Assembly: GCA_036250225.1 (NCBI GenBank)
Contig: JAPZLL010000017.1
Span: 434,001-498,000, forward strand
Reading direction: 5' to 3'
DNA length: 64,000 bases
Source: Cercophora sp. LCS_1
Lineage: Eukaryota; Ascomycota; Sordariomycetes; Sordariales; Lasiosphaeriaceae
The notes below the pieces were generated by a model. It saw only the letters and a list, made by a program, of their open reading frames with translations. It did no database searches and was not told where the DNA came from. Shown here piece by piece: positions 19,072 to 30,594 of this stretch. Numbering within the stretch: the first letter of the stretch is position 1; each line of letters opens with the position of its first letter. Both the position numbers and the translations under genes were made by a program.

Positions 19072-20002
19072 GATTGCTCGTCGGTGACAACGTGGACCAC
19101 AGAGCAAAGCACCTCCGGTTCGTGACCTGCGACAGGCGCTCACCTGTTATACATCTTCGCATCTCACCCATGCCCCTTCCGAGATTCCGCCTTGTCAGCA
19201 GGGGGGAAATTTGACAACCCGTGGACAGGTTCAAAAAGTCCCCTTGAAGAACGTCAGGAACCCGGCGATTGGGTTGCACCGATGGGGCTGAGATCGGATT
19301 CCAGCTCAATGCGGACTAGACCAGGGCCAAGGCATCGTGCGGCTGATCAGCCCTACAGAACGGGTGGTGACTGGCTGGGAAGCGAATGGGGGAACCCCTT
19401 CTGAACCCCTGCCTCTGGCCGAGATCCCTCGACGAACTTGGGCCAGATGCACGGATGTTCGCACTGCATACCAACGCGGGAGGTAGGAGAAAGACTAGGC
19501 GAATTTTGATCAGTTTGTTTGGGGTTAGCGATTGGGCACCGAAGGGTGGAGGAGGTTGACAGGAAACTCAAGGCAAACTGGCATGGAAATCCCACACAAA
19601 AAAATAGGATGCGAACGATCGGAGGCGTGTTCTCCCATGAAGAGGCGCATCCCTCTCAACAAATGTGGCCAGTGATACCCTTCTAGGATGATGCGCCATT
19701 ACTTGTGAAAGGTTTAGATGTTATAAGTATATCTCCGAGGAACCATCATACCAACTTCCGTAAAGGTGGCATGTCCTGGGATCAGTTTCTTGTCTTTTTT
19801 TTGTTGCCAATCTGCTAGCTCCCTCCGTTTCGTCGGCAGGGGTTCTCTTTCCCAACTGCAGTGCAGGACTGTTTTCGCATTGGCTGCCCTGCCTTGGGAG
19901 GCAAACAACTCAGCAAGCCTGGATAGCAGCCCAGCTTTGAAGGCGACGAGCCCAACGTATTTCTGCAACTCCCGTTCTTTTCTCGGCCGTCCCCGATTCC
20001 AG
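19072..20002. other. intergenic, divergent promoters
   Basis: It lies between the divergently oriented LGFP gene and the coiled-coil gene at 20003. No further coding signal is convincing. An in-frame extension of the right-hand gene back to 19766 lacks coding character. Confidence 0.4.
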
Positions 20003-20701
20003 ATGCGGCGCCTCACTTCCAGTGAGAGTCCCACGAAGAGCAAACATAATCGTCCAGCATTCTCTGATTCAGATTTCAGTTTTGGGTTAGCACCCAGCGC
20101 GATTCCAGCGCCCGGTACTTTGAAAGCACAAGATGTCGACCACGGGCTGAGCCCGCAAAGGGAGCCGGATCCGACCGCCACGCCACAGGCGACCAACTCC
20201 AAGGACGCCGATGACAATGCCAAAGTCTCTGCAAAAGATCCCCGAGAAGCGCGGCCAAAATACCATGTGAAAACGCTCGAGCTCGACACTAGTCCCGTAA
20301 GCGAGACGCTCTCGAATTCCTTCAAAACCAGTCGAGAGAGACGTGCCCGCGAGATGCGAGACGAGATCGAGCCTTTCGTCCGCAAGGCCAAGATACGTAT
20401 CGAATCGTTAGTCAAATTCATCGCGAACCTCAATTGGGAGCTGAAGGAAGCGAGAGAAGAGACTAGGGTCGCCACCGAGAGAGTCAGCAGGCTCGAAGCA
20501 GAGTTGAGTGTATCGAAAAAGAATGCCGAGGATGATGCACTCAGGATTCAATCACCGGATCACGAGTTGAATCTGACGAAAGCTAACGCTAAAGGCCTCG
20601 CAGCAGAAAGGTTGGAGACAGAGTCGAGGCTAAGCAAAGCATGTTCAATGGGCAGCGTGGGATCCCGCTCAACAATCCAAGTCATTTGGGCTAGTAAATA
20701 G
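20003..20701 (+). CDS. coiled-coil hypothetical protein (232 aa)
   Basis: I take the internal ATG at 20003 (MRRLTSSESP), since the preceding 79 codons of the open frame read like untranslated sequence. The first 100 residues are Ser/Pro/Asp-rich and probably disordered. Residues about 110-205 form a charged coiled coil (TSRERRAREMRDEIEPF; LEAELSVSKKNAEDD). The end (SRSTIQVIWASK) lacks coiled-coil character, so the true 3' end may involve an unseen splice. No family is recognised. It converges with the HET gene, whose stop lies about 90 bp away. Confidence 0.45.
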   Translation: MRRLTSSESPTKSKHNRPAFSDSDFSFGLAPSAIPAPGTLKAQDVDHGLSPQREPDPTATPQATNSKDADDNAKVSAKDPREARPKYHVKTLELDTSPVSETLSNSFKTSRERRAREMRDEIEPFVRKAKIRIESLVKFIANLNWELKEAREETRVATERVSRLEAELSVSKKNAEDDALRIQSPDHELNLTKANAKGLAAERLETESRLSKACSMGSVGSRSTIQVIWASK

Positions 20702-20790
20702 AATATACCATGTACTTACCGTACATATCTTGAACGAGCGGCGACTAGGTTTGTCCCTTGGATGTGTCGATTTCAGAGGTTGCTATCTAC

Positions 20791-22230
20791 CTAGAGCAAA
20801 AAGGCCACCTCATTCTCAACTCCTACAAGTCTCAACGCCTCTCCATACATGATTCCGTGGATATAGCACTCGCCCACGAGAACGTAAGCGTTCTCCTCCC
20901 CTCCATGTGGACGGAGCAACAAGGGAGCCGAAACTCCAGGGATGATCCGAACCTGACCACCAACCTCTACCCCACCATTTCCAATACCGGCATATCCTCT
21001 GCCTGTTGTGCAGAAACGGCCGTGTCGAAGCCTCAGCGCGAAGGACCTAACGGTACGCCAGTAGTGCCATGACTTTTCCCTCGACTCCTTTGGCTGTTTC
21101 AGCAAGCCAATCATGTCCTGCATCGAACCGATGTTGGGCAACGCATCTCGGTCGAAATCAGGTCCTGACGCAACTGCAGCATCACCCATCTCAGATTCAC
21201 ACATTTGGACATCCAGTTCTCCGTCAAAATGAGGTCCGCTCGCATCCCCAACCAGAATCGCGTGGCTCAGCTCTTTGAGCGCCTCTCCTGTCGGATACCG
21301 AGCAATAGCCAGAGCCTCGGTGGACTGCCTGACCGACCTCGCATACGCTATGAGGTTTGGGTGTTGCAGCGAGACAGTCGAAGTTGCTGCAATCTCATCG
21401 ATCAACAAACCCCTAATGGTGAGCTTATTATCGACAACGGTGGCATCAGGGGCTTTCCGATCTCCGGATACAGAGAATAGCCCTCTTTTTCCGCACCAGG
21501 TGGATATCGTCCCAGGAAGCACCCTTTCGGTCCAGTTAGGAATCCAGGATGCGGATGGGAACAACCTAATGCCCCCAGCTCTAGACGGCAGCTTGTCGCT
21601 CTGCCCTCGTTTAGTAAACACAGCGGCGCATCGCCGCGTAACATCCTCAAGAGGTGAGTCGTAGTCTGGATCAAAAGAGGTCTCATCAGCATCGCTTGCG
21701 AGCCCTGGTAGAGCGAATAGCTTGTCTGGCGTCTTGGAAGCCTCGGTGTACCAGAAGAGGTCGAAGAGCGTCAAAAGATCGCATTTTCCGCGTTTCAGCG
21801 GGTTGGTGTAAAACTCCCTTGTGAGACCAAGGATGTAAGCCGGACTCGGTATGGGCGTGACTCACTCCCTCACGAAGACTCTCATGGCCTCCCACGCATG
21901 TTGCCAGTCGATGCTCTGCGATCCGCAGTGGAGGGTGATGCCCTGAGCCAAAACGAGCTCCTGGGAAATCCAGGCTCGGCGAAACCAGCTGGGCGTAAAA
22001 AGTTTCCGAATATCCTGCCAAACAGGATCTCCGTCTTCGGGAACTGGCTGCCCGGATCGGATTCCCGTGAGAGTGGAGATAGCGCTGGCGCTATTATCAC
22101 TTTCTTTTCCAATGTACGCGTAGACGCTCCGGGCGGCCGGAAAGATATCCTTCATCAAGCAGACCTGAGTTCTCTTCTCGTGGTTGTCGCTCTGGTCAAC
22201 GCAAAGAGCATCAGCCCATACAAATGTCAT
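20791..22230 (-). CDS. HET-domain protein lacking its N-terminal part (463 aa)
   Basis: Exons are 22230-21866 and 21817-20791. The 48-bp intron (GTGAGT..CACAAG) restores the family motif reading into NPLKRGKCDLLTLFDLFWY. The protein starts abruptly at MTFVWADALCVDQ, normally an internal HET motif (WxDALCIxQ), followed by AYIGKE and the FRRAWISQELVLA block. The C terminus shows the usual GRGYAGIG and LVGECYIHGIMYGEAL blocks. The standard beginning of the HET domain (REIRLL, ALSYVWG) is missing, and the frame is closed by a TAG just upstream that could be an acceptor. Either an upstream exon is lost or the gene is 5'-truncated. It would act in heterokaryon incompatibility if functional. Confidence 0.7.
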
Positions 22231-23087
22231 ACAACCCTAAAATCGACGACTACCCATGCTCATGCTCAGGTGATTTTTGTCAGCCTTTGATCAGCCCAGA
22301 CCAGTCCCGGCTCAACTTCGAGTATACCTACGTATTTGAGCAGGACAGCCTTGTTGAGAAAGGGCAGTTTTAACCGAAGAGCTCAAAGGTGGTCCCCGTG
22401 TAAGAATGGGCCCCAAACTTCATAGACAATTTGTCCCTCCCCCCTATTGGAATGATTGTACCATCACTTACCGTTACTATTGGTACCATTGATGGGATGC
22501 CTTTATCAGTGGGTGTCGTTAGGAGATAAGGGTGTGTGCTGCATGCCGGGACCTTAATTGTCAGAAAGAGAGCAGTTGTGGCCAACCGAGCTGAATGGAG
22601 CCCAGGGGGAGCTGAACTGACACAGTCAGTTCAGCTGGCAATTGCTACGATTTGCCACCAACTTCACCACCAACCAGTACTATAATAGAGGCGAAGTCAG
22701 AGAGCCGAGGCCAAGCAATGCAATCACGCAGTTGCAACCCCATCAATATCAATTTCACCTTGATCTAGTGTGCAGCATTTCTGACAACTTCGCTTCTTTC
22801 AACACCAAGCACATCTCCACTGACCGAGCGACTCTATCCTCCGGTACATGCCATATCCCACTCGTCCTCCCTCGCAGCCTATTTTTCATGCTTGAAAAAG
22901 TGTGAAGCGGCTGCGCGCGCTGGGGGTGGGGACCTCGCGGGCAAAGATTACTAGCTAAGTAGCCAGTATCTCATAGGCAGATCACGCCGAGTGGAACTCC
23001 GACTGGTCGTGGTCACACGTCAATGCTTACTGCTCGATTCTATGTAGCCGGAGCGGTGTGCGGAGCTCGGGGAAGGTGGGTGCGCTG
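22231..23087. other. intergenic with hairpin repeat
   Basis: No exon with a HET N-terminus was found in this upstream region. It contains the dispersed repeat and hairpin listed separately, and a GC-rich stretch near 22906-22930. Confidence 0.5.
22571..22640 (+). repeat. dispersed repeat, copy 2, with perfect 12-bp hairpin
   Basis: Partner of 7195-7268. It contains AGCTGAACTGAC (22610-22621) and its exact reverse complement (22625-22636), separated by ACA. The hairpin and repetition suggest the end of a small transposable element, but no target-site duplication was identified. Confidence 0.55.
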
Positions 23088-23908
23088 TTAGAACTCGGGC
23101 TCAGGAGGGGTGGAATGGCTTTCGTGATCCTCGTAGACGCTAGAGTTGCGAAGAGAGAAAAAAATAACGTTAGAAATCCCACTCTAGTTTGAGGCTTGCA
23201 GGGTATGCGATGATATTGCGTTGGGAGGAAAGCGGGATGGAGCGCAGAGGAAGCTCACATGGTCTGTGGTTCGGGTAAGCTAGGCGAAGACGATGGCTCT
23301 TTTGTTGCTGATGGGGTGGTTCTCCTGGAAGGGAAACCGCGGCGGCGTCGGTGAGCTGATCCAAGCAGCAAAGCCGGTTCCTCGGCGGTGGAATGAGGAG
23401 CTACTTCATTTTGCGGACCTTGGGGCGGCGGAGATAGGGTCGTGCTTCGCTCGGTCGCCTCGGTCTGGAGACTCCCACCAGCCGTTTCTTCGGGCTGTGC
23501 GGTGGTGTTCAGGACGGCCGGGCTCTCGTCATCAGGAGAGGGCGCTCTGGCCGGTAGGCTCCAGCCGTCATCCACGGGACGATAGAAGATGACCACCTTA
23601 TCCTTGACAAATGCGCCTCTCTCAATAGTAGTCGACGGACGGGGACGAGCCCAGTCGTAGATTCGGAGAGCGCGAGTCCTGCTGTTGATGGAGAGTCTTG
23701 CTAGGAAGCGTTTCTGCATCGCTTGGTGGTGCGCCTCCGCTGCCAGTCTTGCCGTTTTATACCAGTCCAGGGTTTCAAAGAGACGTTTCCTCATCTGTGC
23801 ATCGATTTCTTCCACCCGCTGTTGGGCAAGCACTATGGCTGCCTCACCCTCTTGTGTAATCTCGGCCACTGTCGGTCTCGGTCTCGGGTTTCGCCGGTGG
23901 GGTGCCAT
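23088..23908 (-). CDS. hypothetical protein, two exons (233 aa)
   Basis: Exons are 23908-23259 and 23139-23088. The 119-bp intron has a canonical GTGAGC donor, TTCTAACG branch-like sequence, T-rich tract and CTCTAG acceptor. Splicing adds the ending VYEDHESHSTPPEPEF. Residues about 13-80 form a helical region (EAAIVLAQQRVEEIDAQMRK, WYKTARLAAEAHHQAMQKR), followed by an ordered patch (VKDKVVIFYRPVDDGW). The rest is Pro/Ser/Thr/Glu-rich and disordered with an Arg-rich patch (HRRRRGFPSRR). No known domain is recognised. The start ATG has a purine three bases upstream. It is transcribed divergently from the Hsp70-like gene. Confidence 0.65.
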
Positions 23909-24415
23909 AGTTGTGAAGCCTTGCTCGGTTCAGGTTTTCCGCACGATTTTGGGGGACCAAAGGGGAATTGAAAAGAGCAGGTGTGCTGAAAGATCAAGAT
24001 AGCAGAACATGCAGATGAAGCTGGTGGGGTGGGCCAAAGGGGGAGGGCGGACCTTTCCGAAATGATGGCGGATTGGTTGCCAAGAGGCTGACCGCTGCTG
24101 GGGCGCGCACACCGAGACAAGATATGCAAGCCATCGGGCCTTCGCTATCTTTTTCGTGCCAGTTGGTCAATCGGGCTTGCCTTGCTCAAGCCACCGATTG
24201 ACCCTTCCTCCCAGAGCCTGATCTCCCTCAATATAAATTTGTCCTTTCTCTCGCACTCTTTTCCCGAGATCTCTCTTTCAATGCCAGGTCTGTGGTTACG
24301 CTATTCCCTCTATCATATCTTTGTATTTGTTTCATTTCTGGGTTCTTTCACCAACATCCACGTCCTTTCCAGCCCACTGCGTTGCGACTCTCGGCTGACC
24401 GCCGACGATATCGTC

Positions 24416-26905
24416 ATGGCACTACCGAGTCGCGCGAATTCCTGTGATGGGTGAGCATAACCTAGAAGCTGCCAGCATAACGCTATCACATTCCCTTGCC
24501 CTTAGTCGTTGCCACTGATATTGCCTCCCCTTAGAATCCTTGGAATAGACTTCGGAAGCACAAGTACCCGCGCGGCAATTCTGTGTAAAGACAAACGTCA
24601 GGAATTACCCGTGGAAAACATATCTCGCGACAATCTGAACTCTCGGTTCGACAAGTTTGACTTTTCTTCAGCTGCCTTCCCATTCGAGGATCACCTACCG
24701 GGGCAGCCCGTCTACTTTATTAGAGGCAATGCGGAGCGCCGGCCCATCTCGAACAAATACTGCATGTATCCACTCGTCGGTTTGAAGGACAAAATCCTCA
24801 CAGAGTACCCGCTGGTCCAAGATCTACTGAGCCGGAAGGATGAACCGGCCTTCCGGGCACGGATGCGCCGGGGCTTGATCGAGATGTTCATCGAGGTTGT
24901 CAAGCGGGCCCTCGTCATCTGCAGGCGCGAGAAGATCAGCATAACACGGGTTTCGCTGACCACGCCGGCCATTTGGACCATAGAGTTTGAAGATCTGTAC
25001 GCGGGCCTCATCTGCGAAGCCTTCCGCAGCATCGATTCCGCTCCGCCAATCACTAGGAGAGACATCGACTTCTGCCTGGAAACCGAAGCGCTAGCCCACT
25101 TCGTCTTCAAGAAGTGCGCAGACGAAGTCGATCCGGACAAAAAGTACAAATACGTATTGCTGATCGATTTCGGCGGGCACAATATGGTACGGGTTTTTCT
25201 CGAGCCTTCCTTCTTCATCTGTACCAGCGCAATTCCCGGCCTTCTGACCTTTCGTGCATCAGGGTGGTTGCCTTTTCCAGATCGCGCGCAGCGGGGAAGA
25301 CATGAGATTCTTCCAGGTAGCTGAGTCGTTTGGTGAGTTCTCTGACTACTAAGATGTGATTCGGAGTTCGCTCCGAGAGACCGAGAGACCGAGAGATGTG
25401 AGAGATGTGAGAGAGAGCGCGGCAGCTGACAGCCTCGATAAAATCAGGGGAGCCAGGTGGCAGCGAAGAATGGGAGCACCACTTGGGCGAATACTGCGCG
25501 GTTCTGATGAAAAGCATCTGCGACGGGCCGTTGTCGCCGAGCGACCGGCAAGAGATCTTGGACAACTTTAACAGAAAAAAGCAAACGATGGGACCGGGAT
25601 TCAGCATCGATGTTCGCGCCACCGTGTCCCACAACGGGCGATTGTGGCCCCTCAACATTGAGCCCGAGACAATTGACCAGTGCTGGGAAAAAGCGCTGGA
25701 GAAGCCGATGGAGGCAGCTACGCGCAATATCCGAGACGCCGCCAGGCAGACTCGGGAGAAGGGAGAGGAATTGCTGGTCCTCGTCTCCGGCGGGACGTGC
25801 CGGAACATGGCGCTGCAGTCGCGCATAACGGCGCTGTGTAGGAAAGAGAAGCTACCCCCACCGGTATTCACCGACAGTTTCGAAAACAGAACCACACACG
25901 AGTAAGTCCGGCCTGCGTTTGTTTGCGATAATACCACCTTCTGACTTGGGGTTTCGCCAGTTCGGAGAAGCTGGCCATGGGCGCGACTTACGCCTCGATG
26001 GATTCCTTGACAGTGGAAGAGTTCTTCGCCCGTGGCGCGGCGATCGGACTCCAGAGGAAGCAAGCGCGCCAAAACCCAGAGGGATATTGGGATGATAGCG
26101 CCCCCCTCCTGTACGACGCCGTAAGTAAAACCGTACTTTCTGTACCTAGCCCTTCACACCCCCCCCCCCCCCGGCGGCATATGGTTTGCAGCCTGAACGT
26201 CGATCAATTGGTCAAAAGCTGACTAGGGCCTAGCAGCGCAAAGAGTCCATCCGATTGGAGCTCCCCGCCCAAGGCGATAGGTTCCGGCTGATCTGCGACC
26301 CATTCTTCTCTGAGCTCCCCACGCAGGAGCAGACGGATGTCGCATTTGACCGTTGCTACGACCTCCTCTCCCTAGGGCCGGTAAAGCACATGGGCTGGCG
26401 CGTCGAGCTGTCCCTGGAGCGAGTCAAAGGCGTCACACACATGCTGATCAAGCAGTGGAGCAAAACAAAAAGCTCTCAGCGTCGGTGGACGTCGGCGGAT
26501 ACTTGGCGCATTCCCCTGTACTTTAACGGCGGGAATAATTGCGTGCTGGCCGGTACTCGGGAGAAGAGCATCAGTTGCCTTGACCCTGACATTGCGAAGC
26601 ACATGGCGGAAGAGTACCAGAACGGACAATCCTGGGTGATGGAAGAGGAGCGATGGACAGGGGCCTCGGAGGGACCCTGCACAAGTCCCCAAGCCGCCAG
26701 CTCCCGTGACGACGATGATGATGAGCTGTCTGACGGAAGAACGGTCGGCGGCGTCCACGTCCCGCAACGTCTTGTCTCGCATAAGGAGACCACAGGCGCC
26801 GCCAGGAGAGCAAAGCCTGCTGGATCGTTGCAGCAGTTTGCCATCGATCCTCTCCAAAACCGAAGACGTCGGCAGGAAAAAGGTGGACCCAGAGAGCAGG
26901 GTTGA
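24416..26905 (+). CDS. Hsp70-like actin-fold ATPase of the HSPA12 type (679 aa)
   Basis: Six exons: 24416-24450, 24535-25186, 25263-25332, 25448-25901, 25961-26120 and 26237-26905. All phases agree and give 680 codons. The actin/Hsp70 nucleotide-binding motifs are present: phosphate-1 GIDFGSTSTRAA (about residue 15), phosphate-2 LLIDFGGHNMGGC (about 220-232) and an adenosine-type VLVSGGTCRNM (about 365). The C-terminal part is divergent from the DnaK peptide-binding domain and ends in an acidic DDDDDE tract and a basic tail, as in HSPA12-like fungal proteins. These cytosolic proteins are expanded in filamentous fungi and often sit among HET/NLR genes. Client and function are unknown. The fourth intron contains a C14 run. 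An alternative upstream start (24182 frame) would add a hydrophobic leader. Confidence 0.85.
26159..26172. repeat. poly(C) run in an intron of the Hsp70-like gene
   Basis: Fourteen consecutive C between the donor at 26121 and the acceptor at 26236. Homopolymer length here may be error-prone but does not touch an exon. Confidence 0.9.
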
Positions 26906-27399
26906 CAAGGCTGCGGTTGGGGGGCCTGCTGTGTAACAAAGTCCTTGCTTGGCCCGAAATGAACCCGCCTGCGTTGCTTTTGGGGAACCCCTGGGAGCGG
27001 TCAAAGCGCAAGGCTCCCGCATGAGCCGCTGAGATTCCCCGACTCTGAGGGTGATTAAGCCCCGATCTGGTCCTTGACATTTACGTGCAAGCACACTGAC
27101 CCTTGGGAACTTCTCCAAATGTTCTCGCGAGGGGTAATTCCTGCTGTTCTCTTCAGCGCCCGGTGAATCCTCTTGCTCTTGGAAACGGCCCTTTTTGTCC
27201 GTTCGGGGCGTGTCAATGCAGGGCTGGGCACCACAAACCGACAGACGGTTGGCCAGTGCATATCGGTGAGGCAAGCCACTGAACGCTGACCGCCAAGCCC
27301 GGGCCGAAGCCTGCTTGAACCGCCGATCGGCATTTGCCGTGATCCCGGTTTCAGCCCGCAACGCCCTCAATATTTTCCCCATCAAGAGCCGCCACCACA
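26906..27399. other. intergenic, no gene seen
   Basis: This is the 3' flank of the Hsp70-like gene. Minus-strand frames across it run antisense into the last exon and are shadows. Confidence 0.45.
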
Positions 27400-27662
27400 T
27401 CGCTCATATCACACCCAGCTTGCGCGGTGCCACTGGCTGGCATTGAGCTTGGCTGCCGGCCAGTGGAAGTAGGATGCCACCAGTGTACGGTAACGATATC
27501 CACAATCAGTGGGAGACAGGGTCTTGATGGGTGATCCAAGACATAGCGTCTGAGGGTGCCCATGAGAGGCGCGTCGCCGGCGCCAGGACAGAGCTCGAGG
27601 AGGCGGAACTCGCGGAAGGCGCCCAGAGGCTCATAGCTGTAACTCGCCCTCTCAAGAGGCAC
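27400..27662 (-). pseudogene. HET-protein N-terminal relic
   Basis: One minus-strand frame reads SYSYEPLGAFREFRLLEL, then PGAGDAPLMGTLRRYVLDHP. This is the standard beginning of fungal HET proteins (YxYxPL...REFRLLxLxPG..D..L.G.L..YxLDHP). It has no ATG, no following ALSYVWG motif, and decays into unrelated sequence by about 27500. It begins 16 bp past the stop of the gene at 27678. It lies upstream, on the same strand, of the N-terminally truncated HET gene at 20791-22230. Confidence 0.6.
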
Positions 27663-27677
27663 AAAAATGCTGCTAAA

Positions 27678-29883
27678 CTAAACGCCACTGAAATTCTTGA
27701 TGGGTCTAGAGATCCCACCAAATTCTCGCCAGATTCCTGTCGAGGTCAGTGGCACTGGGTCTCGAAGGACGAAATGGGGCGTATCAGGGCCAAATTTCGC
27801 GTTATAATGGGCAACGTTGCTGAGCTCCAGCTTACCCTGGACACGCAAGTCATATGAGTTGACAAACAGGCCAATCTCATCGTCAATCTGAGAAGTCGTG
27901 AGAAAAGTGCTCACCGCGCATTCCACGGAAAAGGCTAACTCGACATCGCTCTCACCCCCGTCCGGGCTTCCAAACACCACAACGCTGCTCTCCGGCTTCG
28001 CCGACACAAACAATGCCGGAAGGACCGCAGCAGACCCAGCTAGTACGTTTTTTAACAATGAGTCTCCCCCAGTAACGGAACGGTATTGGAGAAGCCGCGT
28101 TCCATCAAAACCCGACCTCTGTTCTTGCTGTGCAGGAAGACGGTTACTGGCCCCAGCGAGCAGTAACGATGGGTTTTGGTTATCAAGCCGGCAGCATTGG
28201 GAGGGAAAGGGATTCAGCTCGGTATCTCCGGCCTGTTCCCAGTGTCTTGAAAGGATACCATCAACCGAGGCAGCGCGTCCGGAAGCAAGCTGTATTCCGG
28301 CTAATCAAGTCAGCCCAGGTCGTTACAGCCCGTAAGCTGTAGGAGAAAGAACAGAGGGCCACGAAAAAAGGCAGCTTACCTAGCAACAAATCTGGCTTCA
28401 CCCCTCAACCATGTGGTATAGCGTGCGTGAAGGCGAATCCGTCCGTGGATCGAAATGACATCTCCAACTTGGCTTGAGAGTAAACGACCTTGGAGGCCCA
28501 TCCATCGTAGAGTTGTCGGCATGTGAGCAACCTCATCGACGCTGAAGGCAGGGAGCGGAACTATTCGGTCAAAACTTTGTCTGAGATGGTGCCTGTCGGC
28601 GATGAACCAGACATCCCTTGGCTGTGCGGAATACAGGGTCACAAAGGTACTGTTCAACCCCGTTGATGTGACAGGGAAGATACATTGGGTCAATATCGGT
28701 GGCTCCTCTCGAGCATGCTCGGCGTCGTCGGTGTGGTAGTCCTGAGATGTTCCAAGATGGGTGTTGGCTGCGATCAAGAAACTTGCAATATGCTTGATCT
28801 CAGTCGACGCCGTTACCTGACGGAGCTCCGCTGTTACCGTTCCGAGAGTCTCTTTTCGAATCCCAACTACCAGAAAGAAGAAACCACGCAGGTCTGGGTA
28901 GTAGTCCTTCCAAGATGGCGTGTGCCGAAGGTACTGGCCCCCATCCCATACACACTGCATTCCACAGTGCCACGCACTTGTTGGGCCCATACGTCCACTA
29001 GGAATGTAGATTAATGGAAGCTCATCAAACTTCCGCCTAAGGCGAGTTAGCAATAGATCCAAGCTACGTGATGATAGAAACTCAAGCCCAAAGGGGGCGC
29101 GTCTGGAAAAATACGACATACCGAATCAGCCCAAGACCCTCCTCGGCTTTGCAGTTGCACCGCATCCGACTGTACACCTCGGAGACTTTTTCGAGCGAGG
29201 CTTGGGCACTCCGCAATTCCGACAGGTATTCGAGCAATGTCCCAACCGTCACACTCCACGCAACGCCGAGGTGTGACAAAAGCCGCCAGGTCGGATCTCT
29301 GGGGTCTGGCACCTCGATAACCGAGAGTCCCGCCGGAGATGGCATCTTTCCGTGGTTCTCCTTCGATGAGAAGATAGTTCTCTCAAGCCGATCCATTGAG
29401 CCATCCCGGCACCGAACCTCGATGCTCCCCAGAGACTTTATAAGCCGGCCTCTGGACGTCTCCCATGCAGTGCCGCGGCCTTCACTCCGCCCAGGATTCA
29501 TCCAATTTCTATAGTATGACCAGTTGTCCTTTATGAATTGCAAAATGAGAACACCCGGGGCTTCGTTGAGCAATGTTTGAAACTCGATCGAGAGGTCAAA
29601 GACATCGTCTGTCTCGCTCATCGTCACGAGCCGCGGAAGTTGGCTCACGGCAAAGTTCCGGGTAACCCAGTAGGTCCAGGGTGCATGCTCAGACGGTCCC
29701 AATTCTTGTTGGTAGCCCTCATGCAGGCACCTCATGCTTTTTCTGACTCTCTGTTGTGTCTTTGGGTCCGGCCGGCAAGGTTGGCTTGGTCACGTAAAGC
29801 TCTTCACCACGGCCGAGTGTGCCGTCCGCAACAACAAGCCGCAGGGTCTGTTTCCGATCGTTCTTCCAGCCCGAGCGAAACAT
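27678..29883 (-). CDS. multi-exon protein of unknown function, probable gene with uncertain exon ends
   Basis: The well-supported core is an exon ending at 29122 and an exon from 29036 to about 28382. They are joined by an 85-bp intron (GTATGT donor, GCTAACT branch, CCTTAG acceptor). A third block ending at 27678 continues the protein (for example VVVFGSPDGGESDVELAF; HYNAKFGPDTPHFVLRD). The splice between blocks two and three is ambiguous: a GTAAGC donor at 28382, or GTGAAG about 20 bp upstream with the GATTAG acceptor. A plausible start is ATG 29883 (MFRSGWKNDRKQTLRLVVAD), but its frame differs from the next block near 29735, so an intron or frameshift lies there. The protein looks soluble and mixed alpha/beta. 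No domain is recognised. Confidence 0.55.
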
Positions 29884-30594
29884 GAGCAAGGCTTGTAACA
29901 AGGCGCTGGAAAGGGAAAGGGGATGTTGTGAGGATTGTGGCGATGTCGAGTGTATGGTGGTAATCTTCTCACAGATCATGGCAGTGTTGAAGGGCCTGAT
30001 TCCAAGTGCTTATAAAAGTCACTTCCGCATGCCTTGGGCTGCATCGGAGTGTATCTTGGCAACTCCGAGCCCTGGAGGAATCTCAAGCACACCCTCATCA
30101 TCGGGAAACACGATGGTATCGCCGCTGAAGCACGATGAGACCCACCGCCCAGCCCCGCCGTCAACGGACATGGCCAGAGAAATAAACGCCGAGAAAAGGC
30201 ACTCAAAAACTCATAACCTTTTACTAACGCCTAGATGTATAATTACAACGCTGTCACCTAGCCGAGAGCACGCCCACGCCACCATAGCACGCTTACCCGC
30301 TGCCATCCAATGATGATTCCCAGTATGGGTCACTTCTATCGGCACTCCGAACAACCCGTAACCACTTCTTTTTCCAGGCGGAGTTTCCCGCCATCGACGC
30401 TTCGGTCGAAAGGTATCCTCTATGGATGCTTCATGCCACGTCTCCCCCAAGGGCACTCACTAAGCCGTTTCATCACCCCCAAACACCGGAAACCCCTTCT
30501 CATCTGCCTATACTTTCGGCTCCGCACGCTGCTCTTCATCGGCGAGTGGTTCCTCCAAGGTGTTGGCTGCAGGTTCGGGAAGACCTTTTACGTC
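29884..30594. other. intergenic, no gene seen
   Basis: It lies between the unknown gene's probable start and the 3' end of eIF3e. Short frames on both strands have no domain. The left part is the probable promoter of the unknown gene and the right end the terminator of eIF3e. Confidence 0.5.

Noticed and set aside
26372..27400. 342-codon frame antisense to the last Hsp70-like exon
   Set aside because: Shadow frame; the sense strand has consistent exon phases and ATPase motifs.
29103..29121. Apparent 19-nt intron (GTATGT..TTTTTCCAG) that would join two frames of the unknown gene
   Set aside because: Far below known fungal intron sizes. Using the same donor with the CCTTAG acceptor at 29037 gives an 85-bp intron with a perfect GCTAACT branch and the same reading frame.
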